36,411 nt of DNA from the NCBI RefSeq assembly GCF_001567585.1, contig NZ_LRQV01000065.1:1-36411 (forward strand), in the 5' to 3' direction. The stretch's first letter is position 1. The number at the start of each line of letters is the position of its first letter. This DNA comes from Micromonospora rosaria (lineage in GTDB: Bacteria; Actinomycetota; Actinomycetes; Mycobacteriales; Micromonosporaceae). Below are positions 16,204 through 23,868 of this stretch, piece by piece. The notes below the pieces were generated by a model. It was given only the letters and a program-made list of their open reading frames with translations, had not been told where the DNA came from and did no database searches. Both the position numbers and the translations under genes were made by a program.

Positions 16204-16968
16204 TCAGCCGACCCGGTGCACCTTGTGCTGGGCGGCCTGGGCCAACGGGCGGACCACCAGCCGGTCCACGTTGACGTGCGGCGGGCGGGTGGCGCACCAG
16301 GCGACGCAGTCGGCCACGTCGTCGGCGACCAGCGGCTCGGGCACCCCGGCGTAGACGGCGGCGGCCTTGTCGGCGTCGCCGCCGAACCGGACCAGGCTGA
16401 ACTCGTCCGTCCGGACCATGCCGGGGTCGATCTCGACCACCCGGACCGGCCGGCCGCACAGTTCCAGCCGCAGGGTGCCGGCCACCGCCGTCTGGGCGTG
16501 CTTGGCGGCGGTGTACCCGCCCCCGCCCTCGTACACGGTGAAGCCGGCGGTGGAGCCGACGATCACGATGGTGCCGGACCCGGAGGCCTCCAGCGCCGGC
16601 AGCAGCGCCTGGGTGACCCGCAGCGTGCCGAGCACGTTGGTGTCGTACATCCACTGCCAGTCGCGGACCGAGCCGGACTCGACCGGGTCGAGCCCCCGGG
16701 CGCCGCCGGCGTTGTTGACCAGGAGGGTGACCGGCCCGGGGGCGCGGGCGGCGGCGTCGGCCAGCCCGGCCACCGACTCGTCCGAGGTGACGTCGCAGGC
16801 GACGGCGGTGGCCGCGCCCCCGGCGGCGGTGATCTGCTCGACCAGCTCCGCCAACCGGTCGGTCCGCCGGGCGGCGGCGAGCACGTGGAAGCCCTCGGTG
16901 GCCAGGCGGCGGGCGGTGGCCGCGCCGATTCCGCTGGAGGCACCGGTGACGATCGCGACGGGAGTCAT
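16204..16968 (-). CDS. SDR family oxidoreductase (Rv0484c-like)
   Basis: A 254-aa classical short-chain dehydrogenase. It has TGASSGIG (8-15), NNAG, a catalytic Ser in VGSTAGF and YTAAK (Tyr-x3-Lys). It sits divergently next to mshA as Rv0484c does in M. tuberculosis. Substrate is not evident. It is followed by the methyltransferase with a 1-nt gap. Confidence 0.9.
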   Translation of the reverse strand: MTPVAIVTGASSGIGAATARRLATEGFHVLAAARRTDRLAELVEQITAAGGAATAVACDVTSDESVAGLADAAARAPGPVTLLVNNAGGARGLDPVESGSVRDWQWMYDTNVLGTLRVTQALLPALEASGSGTIVIVGSTAGFTVYEGGGGYTAAKHAQTAVAGTLRLELCGRPVRVVEIDPGMVRTDEFSLVRFGGDADKAAAVYAGVPEPLVADDVADCVAWCATRPPHVNVDRLVVRPLAQAAQHKVHRVG

Positions 16969-17160
16969 CGGGTCATTCTGCTCCGCTGCCCGCCCGGAGA
17001 CCGACGGTGGGGACCGGACGTGTCGATGAGGTCCGTCACGCCTGGGGGTCGCCCCGGCGAATCAGTGCGGACGGACCGGGAAGATGAACGTGAGCGTGGA
17101 CGTTGTCCGAACAGCGCCGGTCGACGCGGACGGCATCGAACCGTGACAGAAGGAGCGGAC

Positions 17161-18525
17161 GTGGCGGAGATGCACACCGGCGTCGGTCGTCAGCGTGGAG
17201 CACAGCCGTGGCCCCGGCCCCGCCGGATCGCCACCGTCTCGGTGCACACCTCACCCCTGCACCAGCCGGGCACCGGGGACGCCGGAGGGATGAACGTCTA
17301 CATCCTGGAGGTCGCCCGCCGGCTGGCCGAGGCCGACGTCGAGGTGGAGATCTTCACCCGGGCCACCTCCGGCGACCTGCCCCGGGTGGTCGAGGTCGCG
17401 CCCGGCGTGCAGGTCCGGCACATCACCGCCGGCCCGCTGGAGGGGCTGACCAAGGAGGAGCTGCCCGGCCAGCTCTGCGCGTTCACCGCCGGGGTGCTTC
17501 GGGCCGAGGCGGCCCGCGCGCCGGGGTACTACGACCTCATCCACTCGCACTACTGGCTCTCGGGGCAGGTCGGCTGGCTGGCCCGGGACCGCTGGGGGGT
17601 GCCGTTGGTGCACTCCGCGCACACCCTGGCCAAGGTGAAGAACGCCCAGCTCGCCGCCGGTGACCGGCCCGAGCCCAAGGCCCGGGTGATCGGCGAGGAG
17701 CAGGTGGTCGCCGAGGCCGACCGACTGGTCGCCAACACCCGGGTCGAGGCCCGTGACCTGATCAGCCGGTACGACGCCGATCCGGACCGGGTCACCGTGG
17801 TCCAGCCCGGCGTCGACCTGGACCGGTTCCGCCCCGCCGGTGGCGACCGGGATGCGGCCGTCCACGCCGCCCGCCGCCGGCTCGGCCTGCCGAGTACGGG
17901 GTACGTGGTGGCGTTCGTCGGCCGGATCCAGCCGTTGAAGGCCCCGGACGTGCTGATCCGGGCGGTGGCCGCGCTGCGGGACCGTGACCCGCTGCTCGCC
18001 GACGAGTTGACCGTGGTCGTCGTGGGCGGCCCGAGCGGCAGTGGGCTGGACCGCCCCACCGCGTTGATCGAGCTGGCCGCCTCCCTCGGCGTCGCCGACC
18101 GGGTGCGGTTCCTGCCGCCGCAGACCGGTGACGACCTGCCGGCCGTGTACCGGGCCGCCGACCTGGTCGCGGTGCCGTCGTACAACGAGTCGTTCGGCCT
18201 GGTCGCCCTGGAGGCGCAGGCGTGCGGTACGCCGGTGCTGGCCGCCGCCGTGGGCGGGCTGGTCACCGCCGTGCGGGACCAGGGCAGCGGGGTGCTGATC
18301 GACGGGCACCGCCCGGACGACTGGGCCGCCGCGCTCTGCCGGCTGCTGCCGGACCGGGACCGCCGGGCCGTGCTGAGCCGGGGCGCGGAACGGCACGCCC
18401 GCAACTTCTCCTGGCACCGCACCGCCGCCGGGCTGCTCTCGGTGTACGGCGCGACGATCGCCGAGCACCGGGCCCGGCTCACCGCCCGGCTGGCCGCCGA
18501 CCCGGTGCTCTCCTGCTCCTGGTGA
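17161..18525 (+). CDS. mshA: D-inositol-3-phosphate glycosyltransferase
   Basis: A 454-aa GT4 (GT-B fold) enzyme catalysing the first step of mycothiol synthesis: UDP-GlcNAc plus 1L-myo-inositol-1-phosphate. It has ATVSVHTSPLHQPGTGDAGG (acceptor/UDP loop), GGMNVYILEVARRL, HSHYWLSGQVGWL, FVGRIQPLKAPD and the C-terminal donor motif ESFGLVALEAQACGTPV. GTG 17161 has an AGAAGGAG ribosome site about 6 nt upstream, which decides the start. About 190 nt separate it from the divergent SDR. A mycothiol-linked isomerase-family gene lies upstream in this window. Confidence 0.96.
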   Translation: MAEMHTGVGRQRGAQPWPRPRRIATVSVHTSPLHQPGTGDAGGMNVYILEVARRLAEADVEVEIFTRATSGDLPRVVEVAPGVQVRHITAGPLEGLTKEELPGQLCAFTAGVLRAEAARAPGYYDLIHSHYWLSGQVGWLARDRWGVPLVHSAHTLAKVKNAQLAAGDRPEPKARVIGEEQVVAEADRLVANTRVEARDLISRYDADPDRVTVVQPGVDLDRFRPAGGDRDAAVHAARRRLGLPSTGYVVAFVGRIQPLKAPDVLIRAVAALRDRDPLLADELTVVVVGGPSGSGLDRPTALIELAASLGVADRVRFLPPQTGDDLPAVYRAADLVAVPSYNESFGLVALEAQACGTPVLAAAVGGLVTAVRDQGSGVLIDGHRPDDWAAALCRLLPDRDRRAVLSRGAERHARNFSWHRTAAGLLSVYGATIAEHRARLTARLAADPVLSCSW

Positions 18526-18528
18526 GCC

Positions 18529-18602
18529 GTCGACCCGGTGGTGGGCTGCCCCGGCCGGTGCGCGGTGCCGGCGGTGACTCGCCGGCCCGGTCCCGGGTCG
18601 AC
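18529..18602. terminator. Inverted repeat after mshA
   Basis: GTCGACCCGG (18529-18538) pairs perfectly with CCGGGTCGAC (18593-18602), starting 4 nt after the mshA stop. The 54-nt intervening sequence is itself GC-rich and foldable. It could terminate mshA before the ybjN-like promoter. Confidence 0.35.
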
Positions 18603-18622
18603 GCGGCCGTACAGTGGGGCGG

Positions 18623-19150
18623 ATGAGCGCGAAGAGCGAGGTTGCCGCCCTGATCGAGTCGGTCTGCGTCGAGCGGGACCTGGCCTGGGAGCCGACCGGC
18701 CCCGGGGCGTACGCGGTCACCCTGCCCGGTACGCACAAGCTCACGACGATCTGCAACCTGATCGTCGGCGAGCACGCGCTGCGGGTCGAGGCGTTCGTGA
18801 TGCGCCAGCCGGACGAGCGGCGCGAGGAGTTGTGGGCCTGGCTGTTGCAGCGCAACGCCCGGATGTACGGGGTCGCGTTCGCCATCGACCCGGCCGGCGA
18901 CGTGTACCTGACCGGTCGGGTCAACCTGCGCGGGGTGGACGCCGACGAGCTGGACCGGCTGCTCGGCGCGGTGCTGACCTACGCCGACGAGTCGTTCGAC
19001 ACCATGCTGGAGATCGGCTTCGGTAGCGCGATCCGGCGGGAGTGGGAGTGGCGGGTCAAGCGGGGCGAGTCCACCGCGAACCTGGCCGCCTTCGCCCACC
19101 TCGTCGAGCCCTCGGCCGGCGGTGCCAGCGGCGACCGGCCGGGCGCCTGA
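18623..19150 (+). CDS. YbjN-domain protein (Rv0487-like)
   Basis: A 175-aa YbjN-domain protein, a type III secretion chaperone-like fold. It contains LPGTHKLTTICNLIVGEHALRVEAFVMR and RNARMYGVAFAIDPAGDVYLTGRV, and the Ala/Gly tail is variable. It follows mshA as Rv0487 does in mycobacteria. ATG 18623 is chosen because TACAGT (18610-18615) is a -10 box 7 nt upstream; an in-frame GTG at 18614 lies in the box. Function unproven. Confidence 0.86.
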   Translation: MSAKSEVAALIESVCVERDLAWEPTGPGAYAVTLPGTHKLTTICNLIVGEHALRVEAFVMRQPDERREELWAWLLQRNARMYGVAFAIDPAGDVYLTGRVNLRGVDADELDRLLGAVLTYADESFDTMLEIGFGSAIRREWEWRVKRGESTANLAAFAHLVEPSAGGASGDRPGA

Positions 19151-19317
19151 CCCCTCGGGGGTGCGGGCGGCGCCGCAGGCCGGTGCCGGTCGACGTGTCG
19201 TGATCGGTGGGCGGTGCCGGGGTTCGGCGGGTTTCTGCGGGGTATGCGGCACCGCGCGGTGCGGCGTAACCGGACCCACCGCGGCCGAGACGGACTGTCG
19301 AGGAGCGTGAACGCCCC

Positions 19318-20376
19318 ATGGCTCAGCGGAACAGCTCAGGTCGCGGCGGGACCGCGACGAGGACGAAGCGGCAGAGTGGCAACCAGACCCCGGGCACCCC
19401 GGGGATCTCCGAGTCCGAGATCTCCCGGCTGCGGGTGGACGAGATCCGCGTCCGACTCCGCCGGCAGGGGGTCTCCGGGATCTCCGCCCTGCGCAAGCCG
19501 GAACTGGTGAAGCTGCTGGCCCGGACGATGCGGTCGGGCCGGCGGGGTGGCGGTGCCGCCCGGACGAGCACCGGCCCGGCCGGGCGGGCCACGTCGGCCG
19601 CTGCCCGCCGCACGACGGGTACCCCGTCGGCACGCGCGAAGGCCGCCCCGGCCCGAGCACGCAAGGCGACCCCGGCCACGGCCCGCAAGGCCGCCCCGGC
19701 ACAGGCCCGCACGACCTCGTCGGCATCGGCCCGCAAGACGTCGCCGTCGGCGTCGGCGCGTAAGACGTCCCCGGCGTCGGCCCGCAAGACCTCGTCGGCG
19801 TCGGCGCGCAAGACCTCGTCGGCGTCGGCCCGGAAGGCGTCCCCGGCGCAGGCCCGTAAGACATCATCCTCGGCGCAGGCGCGTAAGACCTCCTCGGCGT
19901 CGGCGCGTAAGGCGTCTGCGACGCCGGCCCGCAAGGCGTCGTCGACGGGGGGCGCGACCGCCCGGAAGGCGACCGCGTCCGGGACGGCCGGGGCGTCAGG
20001 CCGGCGGACCGCCTCGGGCGGGACGACCGCCCGGTCGGTCCGGTCCTCGCAGCTCATCGCGTCGCCGGCCGACCGCCCGGAGCGTCCGGGCCGGAGCCTG
20101 GTCACCACCAACCACGAGGTGATCCAGCGCTGGGCGCGGGCGCGCAACGCGAAGCCGGCGACGATCGCGGGCACCGAGCGCGACGGCCGGCCGGGGGTGC
20201 TGACCTTCAACTTCCCCGGGTACCGGGAGAGCAGCCGGGTGCGCGAGATCACCTGGGACGACTGGTTCCGTACCTTCGACGGTCGCCGGCTCAACCTGAT
20301 CTTCCAGGAGCAGATGCGCGACGGCCGGCAGAGCAACTTCTTCCGGACGGAATCCCCGCAACGTGAGGACGCCTGA
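19318..20376 (+). CDS. Histone-H1-like fusion: Rho_N-like head, ARK repeats, C-terminal DUF
   Basis: A 352-aa basic protein in three parts. Residues about 33-69 (ISRLRVDEIRVRLRRQGVSG then LRKPELVKLL) resemble a Rho N-terminal/SAP-like helical module. Residues about 100-240 form a Ser/Ala/Lys/Arg-rich tail with about twelve ARK tripeptides in 8-9-residue periods (SARKTSSA type), like histone-H1-type nucleoid proteins. Residues about 262-350 form a folded domain with TNHEVIQRWARARNAKPATI, GVLTFNFPGY, ITWDDWFRTFD and a C-terminal QSNFFR; similar domains occur in many bacterial proteins of unknown function, some misannotated as glucan-branching enzymes. It is probably a nucleoid or RNA-binding protein (inference). 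It is monocistronic; GGAG lies rather far upstream of ATG 19318. Confidence 0.78.
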   Translation: MAQRNSSGRGGTATRTKRQSGNQTPGTPGISESEISRLRVDEIRVRLRRQGVSGISALRKPELVKLLARTMRSGRRGGGAARTSTGPAGRATSAAARRTTGTPSARAKAAPARARKATPATARKAAPAQARTTSSASARKTSPSASARKTSPASARKTSSASARKTSSASARKASPAQARKTSSSAQARKTSSASARKASATPARKASSTGGATARKATASGTAGASGRRTASGGTTARSVRSSQLIASPADRPERPGRSLVTTNHEVIQRWARARNAKPATIAGTERDGRPGVLTFNFPGYRESSRVREITWDDWFRTFDGRRLNLIFQEQMRDGRQSNFFRTESPQREDA

Positions 20377-20477
20377 GGTGTTTGCGGGAATGTCCGACGG
20401 GTATGCGGGCGTTGTCGCCTCCGGGAGAGCCCAGCGGCGGAGGGTGATGCTGTGACCGGCGAAACAGTCGATCCGGG

Positions 20478-20506
20478 TTGAATTCGTAAACTGGGCGAAC
20501 TAACTT
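20478..20506 (+). promoter_or_regulatory. Housekeeping-type promoter with no downstream gene
   Basis: TTGAAT (20478-20483), 17 nt, TAACTT (20501-20506), in a locally AT-rich stretch; a start near 20513 is expected. No plus-strand gene follows until 22188. Confidence 0.55.
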
Positions 20507-20512
20507 TATTGC

Positions 20513-20676
20513 ACCGCGTACCGCTCGGAAACGTTCGGGGGAGCGGCGGATCGATCAGATCCGCGCACCGAGGGTGACGCGAAGGGACAGGTGGACCAGC
20601 CCGTTGGGGGACGGCGCCCCACCTGTCGGACCGGCGGCGCGAGCGGGCGACGCTTACGGGGGTGAGTGTCGCCCGC
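20513..20676 (+). ncRNA. Candidate structured RNA (five consecutive hairpins)
   Basis: Downstream of the promoter lie, in order: CCGCTC/GAGCGG (20521-20546); GCGGATC/GATCCGC with loop GATCA (20546-20564); CACC/GGTG (20566-20576); GACAGGTGG/CCACCTGTC (20586-20627) enclosing CCGT/ACGG with a G5 loop; and a 14-bp stem 20643-20656/20663-20676 with loop CGGGGG. The segments CGGGGGAGC and GAGGGTGA recall the core of the ydaO c-di-AMP riboswitch, but its 3' CCGAACCCGUCAGCUAAC-type segment is absent and there is no target gene. On the minus strand the two large loops are C5, recalling 6C RNAs. The strand is uncertain. Confidence 0.35.
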
Positions 20677-20754
20677 CGCCGCCGGGCACAGCGGGGAGAG
20701 GCGTCCACCACGGCCACGGCCGGGGTGGACGTTCTCGTTCCCCCCCGGCCGCGG

Positions 20755-22065
20755 TCAGCCGGCGACGGAGGTGTCGGCGCGGGTTCCCGGCGGCGTCGCC
20801 ACCGTCGGATCGGTCGCCGCGGTCCGCAGTCGGGCGGCCCGGCGTTCCCGGGCCGGCCCGGAGGCGAGGTGGGCCACGGCCAGTAGCCCGCCGAGCACGG
20901 CGCAGCCCAGCCAGAGGACGGTGTCCCCGCCGGACTGCCGGACGAGCCCACCGAGGACGGGCGAGACGGCGAAGGCGACCTGCCAGGAGAGCGAGAAGAC
21001 GCCCTGGTAGCGCCCGCGCAGGTCGGTCGGGGACAACTCGGCGACCAGGGTGGCGTTGGACGGCGAGTTGAGCATCTCGCCCAGCGTCCAGATCAGCACG
21101 GTGATGCCGTAGAACCAGGCGACCTCGGCGAACGCGGTGAGCCCGAAGCCGACGCCGGTCACCACGGCGGCCAGGGCGAGCACGTGCGACCGGCTCCGCC
21201 CCTGGATCAACCGGGGGACGAAGAGCTGCCCGAAGACGATCAGCACGCCGTTGAGGGCGATCACCGAGCCGTACGTGGACGGGCTGAGCCCGGAGTCGGC
21301 CATCGCGATCGGCAGCATCGAGAGGTGTTGCAGGAAGATCAGCGCGGTGAACAGGTTCAGGGTGACGAAGAGCAGGAAGACCCGGTCGGTGAGGATGGCC
21401 CGTACCGCGCCCCGGGGCGCCGGCATTCCGGCGGTGGGGACGCCGACGGTCCGGGTCTCGGTGACCCGGACGAAGACGATCAGCGCGGTGGCCAGGGTGG
21501 TGACCGCGTTGACGGCGAACAGCAGCAGGTAGTCGGCCTCGGCAGCGAGCCCGGCGAGCACCGCCGCGCAGGCGAAGCCGAGGTTGATCGCCCAGTAGTT
21601 CAGGGAGAAGGCACGGACCCGGTCCCGTTCCGGGACGACGTCGATCATCATCGCGCCGAACGCCGGGCGGGCCCCCTCGGCGAAGAGCCCGAGCAGCAGC
21701 GCCCCCACCGCCACCGCCCAGAGGTCCCGGGCGAGCCCGAGGGCCAGCATCATCCCGGCCGCGCCGAGGTGCGCGGTGAGCAGCGTGGGTCGACGGCCCC
21801 ACCGGTCGGCGAGCGTCCCGCCCAGCGTGGTCCCGACCGCCCCGCCGGCACCCCAGAGGCCGAGGACCAGCCCGGCCTGCAACTCGCTGAAGCCCCGCTC
21901 GACGGTGAGGTAGATGGCGAGGAAGGCCACCACGAACGAGCCGAGCCGGTTGATCAGGGTGCCGGTCCAGAGGTACCAGAAGGTGGCGGGCAGGCCCCCG
22001 GCGGTCGCGTGCAACCAGCCCCGTACCGTCCGCATCCGGGCCCCCGTTCCGTCGTAATGACTCAT
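20755..22065 (-). CDS. MFS transporter (DHA1-type exporter)
   Basis: A 436-aa, 12-helix major facilitator protein. It has the motif GGTLADRWGRRPTLL between helices 2 and 3 (motif A) and RGRYQGVFSLSWQVAFAVSP in the second half. It resembles drug/sugar efflux MdtH-like proteins; substrate unknown. The C-terminal 45 residues are Arg/Ala/Thr-rich and cytoplasmic. ATG 22065 lies inside an inverted repeat (22049-22057/22080-22088) that could be an operator. Confidence 0.88.
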   Translation of the reverse strand: MSHYDGTGARMRTVRGWLHATAGGLPATFWYLWTGTLINRLGSFVVAFLAIYLTVERGFSELQAGLVLGLWGAGGAVGTTLGGTLADRWGRRPTLLTAHLGAAGMMLALGLARDLWAVAVGALLLGLFAEGARPAFGAMMIDVVPERDRVRAFSLNYWAINLGFACAAVLAGLAAEADYLLLFAVNAVTTLATALIVFVRVTETRTVGVPTAGMPAPRGAVRAILTDRVFLLFVTLNLFTALIFLQHLSMLPIAMADSGLSPSTYGSVIALNGVLIVFGQLFVPRLIQGRSRSHVLALAAVVTGVGFGLTAFAEVAWFYGITVLIWTLGEMLNSPSNATLVAELSPTDLRGRYQGVFSLSWQVAFAVSPVLGGLVRQSGGDTVLWLGCAVLGGLLAVAHLASGPARERRAARLRTAATDPTVATPPGTRADTSVAG

Positions 22066-22088
22066 ACGCTTTACGTGCCTTACGACGG
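22049..22088. promoter_or_regulatory. Inverted repeat spanning the MFS start codon
   Basis: CCGTCGTAA (22049-22057) and TTACGACGG (22080-22088) are perfect 9-bp complements separated by 22 nt, and the MFS ATG lies between them. On the coding strand the motif CGTAA or CGTAT occurs three times (CGTAA, 4 nt, CGTAA, 2 nt, CGTAT). This looks like an operator for autoregulation or repression; the protein is unknown. Confidence 0.45.
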
Positions 22089-22187
22089 TAGTTCCGGGCC
22101 CCGATCCTGGTCACCGGCTTTTCCACGTGGTGGTCGTCACCGCCACCGCCCGCGTGTCCGATCGGGGCTTCGGGCAGGATGATCGGC

Positions 22188-22955
22188 ATGACTGCGAGCG
22201 AAGGGCCCACCGTCGGGACGCTGGTCCTGCTGCGGCACGGCGAGAGCGACTGGAACGCCAAGAACCTCTTCACCGGCTGGGTCGACGTCGACCTGACCGC
22301 CAAGGGCGAGAGCGAGGCGCGCCGCGGCGGCGAGCTGCTGCGCGAGCACGACCTGCTGCCGGACGTGGTGCACACCAGCGTGATGCGCCGGGCGATCCGC
22401 ACCGCCGAGCTGGCGCTGAACGCCGCCGACCGGCACTGGATCGCGGTGCGCCGGTCGTGGCGGCTCAACGAGCGGCACTACGGCGCCCTCCAGGGCAAGA
22501 ACAAGAAGCAGACCCTGGACGAGTACGGCGAGGAGCAGTTCATGCTCTGGCGCCGGTCGTACGACACGCCGCCGCCGCCGATCGACGACAACGACGAGTG
22601 GTCCCAGGTCGGCGACCCCCGGTACGCGCTGCTGCCGACCGAGCTGATGCCGCGTACCGAGTGCCTCAAGGACGTCGTCGAGCGGATGCTGCCGTACTGG
22701 TACGACTCGATCGTGCCGGACATCCTGGCCGGCCGGACGGTGCTGGTCGCCGCGCACGGCAACTCGCTGCGCGCCCTGGTCAAGCACCTGGACCAGATCA
22801 GCGACGCGGAGATCGCCAAGCTGAACATCCCGACCGGCATCCCGCTGCGGTACGACCTGGACCCGCAGCTGCGTCCGCTCACCCTGGGTGGGACGTACCT
22901 CGACCCGACCGCCGCCAAGGAGGCCGCCGCCGCCGTCGCCAACCAGGGCCGCTGA
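22188..22955 (+). CDS. gpmA: 2,3-bisphosphoglycerate-dependent phosphoglycerate mutase
   Basis: A 255-aa glycolytic enzyme interconverting 3- and 2-phosphoglycerate. RHGESDWN carries the phospho-accepting His17, Arg and Glu are in RRSWRLNERHYGALQG (88-103), and His190 is in AAHGNSLRALVKHL. It is full length and precedes the phoU/senX3-regX3 group as gpm1 (Rv0489) precedes senX3. ATG 22188 has a CAGGAT -10-like box 7 nt upstream; ATG 22179 is the alternative. Confidence 0.97.
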   Translation: MTASEGPTVGTLVLLRHGESDWNAKNLFTGWVDVDLTAKGESEARRGGELLREHDLLPDVVHTSVMRRAIRTAELALNAADRHWIAVRRSWRLNERHYGALQGKNKKQTLDEYGEEQFMLWRRSYDTPPPPIDDNDEWSQVGDPRYALLPTELMPRTECLKDVVERMLPYWYDSIVPDILAGRTVLVAAHGNSLRALVKHLDQISDAEIAKLNIPTGIPLRYDLDPQLRPLTLGGTYLDPTAAKEAAAAVANQGR

Positions 22956-22957
22956 GC

Positions 22958-23014
22958 GTGTAAGGAAGGGCCCCCTATTAACCGTATGGGTTAATAGGGG
23001 GCCCTTCCTTACAC
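22958..23014. repeat. Palindromic intergenic element, copy 3 (perfect 57-bp hairpin)
   Basis: A symmetric copy: two 26-bp left halves (each starting GTGTAAGGAAGGGCCCCC) face each other around a 5-nt GTATG loop with no mismatch. It fills the whole gap between convergent gpmA (stop ends 22955) and phoU (stop ends 23015). This is an excellent bidirectional terminator, and it shows that the left end alone can form a full element. Confidence 0.92.
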
Positions 23015-23665
23015 CTACTGGGCGGCGGCGGACTCGCCGGTGATCAGGTAGACGACGTGCTCGCCAGCGTTGACCGCGTGGTCGGCGAAGCGCTCGTAGA
23101 AGCGGCCGAGCAGGGTGGCGTCGATCGCCGTCTCCACCCCGTACGGCCAGTCCGCGCCGAGGACCACGCCGAAGAGCTGCTTGTGCAGGTCGTCCATGGC
23201 GTCGTCGTCCCGGTCCAGCTCGGCGGCGAGTTCGGCGTCCGGGTCGGCGAGCACCCCGGCGATCTTCTCGGCCATCCGGTCCGCCACGCCGTCCATCTCG
23301 GTGAAGATCGGCCGCAGCTCCGCCGGTACGGCGGGGGAGGGGTGCCGGCGCAGCGCGGTCTTCGCCACGTGGTCGGCGAGGTCGCCCATCCGTTCCAGGT
23401 CGGCGGCGACGTGCAGCGCGGTGATCATGGCGCGCAGGTCGGAGGCGACCGGCGCCTGGCGGGCCAGCAGTTCGCAGACCCGCTCCTCGACCTCCCGGTA
23501 CCGGGCGTCGATGTCGCCGTCCCCGGTGATGACCGCCTCGGCGGCCCGGCGGTCGGCGGTCAGCAGGGCCCGGGTGGCCTGCCGCATGGCGGCCCGGACC
23601 TGGTGGGCCATCTCCACCAGCAGGTGGCTGACGGTCGCCAGGTCGGCGTGGAACTCGTTGCGCAT
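23015..23665 (-). CDS. phoU: Phosphate signalling regulator PhoU
   Basis: A 216-aa protein of two PhoU three-helix bundles. Its metal-binding helix motifs are LHVAADLERMGDLADHVAK (first repeat) and LGRFYERFADHAVNAGEHV (second). PhoU dampens signalling from phosphate-sensing kinases via the Pst transporter. Here it lies divergently from the senX3-like kinase with about 200 nt between. ATG 23665 is preferred over GTG 23671 by family length. Its TAG stop touches palindromic element 3. Confidence 0.95.
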   Translation of the reverse strand: MRNEFHADLATVSHLLVEMAHQVRAAMRQATRALLTADRRAAEAVITGDGDIDARYREVEERVCELLARQAPVASDLRAMITALHVAADLERMGDLADHVAKTALRRHPSPAVPAELRPIFTEMDGVADRMAEKIAGVLADPDAELAAELDRDDDAMDDLHKQLFGVVLGADWPYGVETAIDATLLGRFYERFADHAVNAGEHVVYLITGESAAAQ

Positions 23666-23789
23666 GGTCACGTCCCGTCGGTCGGTGTCGCCGGGCGGGA
23701 GCCGGCGGGGGTGGTCGAGGTGCGCCGACCACCGTAGGCCGAGGTGCCCGGGGCGGGGCGGTACCGCGATGAACGAGGCGCGGCCGAGC

Positions 23790-23848
23790 GGTGAACAGTT
23801 CCGGAAGTGAGCGTGATTCGCCCCTTATCTGGGGGTAGCCCGGTGAAC
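23790..23848 (+). promoter_or_regulatory. Two GGTGAAC sites in the phoU-senX3 gap (possible PHO-box halves)
   Basis: GGTGAAC occurs at 23790-23796 and 23842-23848; its complement GTTCACC is the half-site of the actinobacterial PHO box. The spacing (52 nt) does not fit the usual 11-nt direct repeat, so binding is only suggested. The second copy overlaps the position expected for the -35 of senX3. Confidence 0.35.
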
Positions 23849-23868
23849 AATGACCCTACGATCGCCAG

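Larger units (their letters stand above)
20377..20754. other. Gap of 378 nt with promoter and hairpin cluster
   Basis: No protein gene is supported between the H1-like gene and the end of the opposing MFS gene. The stretch holds a good promoter at 20478-20506 followed by five hairpins up to 20676 (see the ncRNA entry). Confidence 0.6.

Noticed and set aside
20513..20676. ydaO (c-di-AMP) riboswitch
   Set aside because: Only short core-like segments match; the 3' conserved segment and a target gene (rpfA or NlpC/P60) are absent. Kept as an unassigned RNA candidate.
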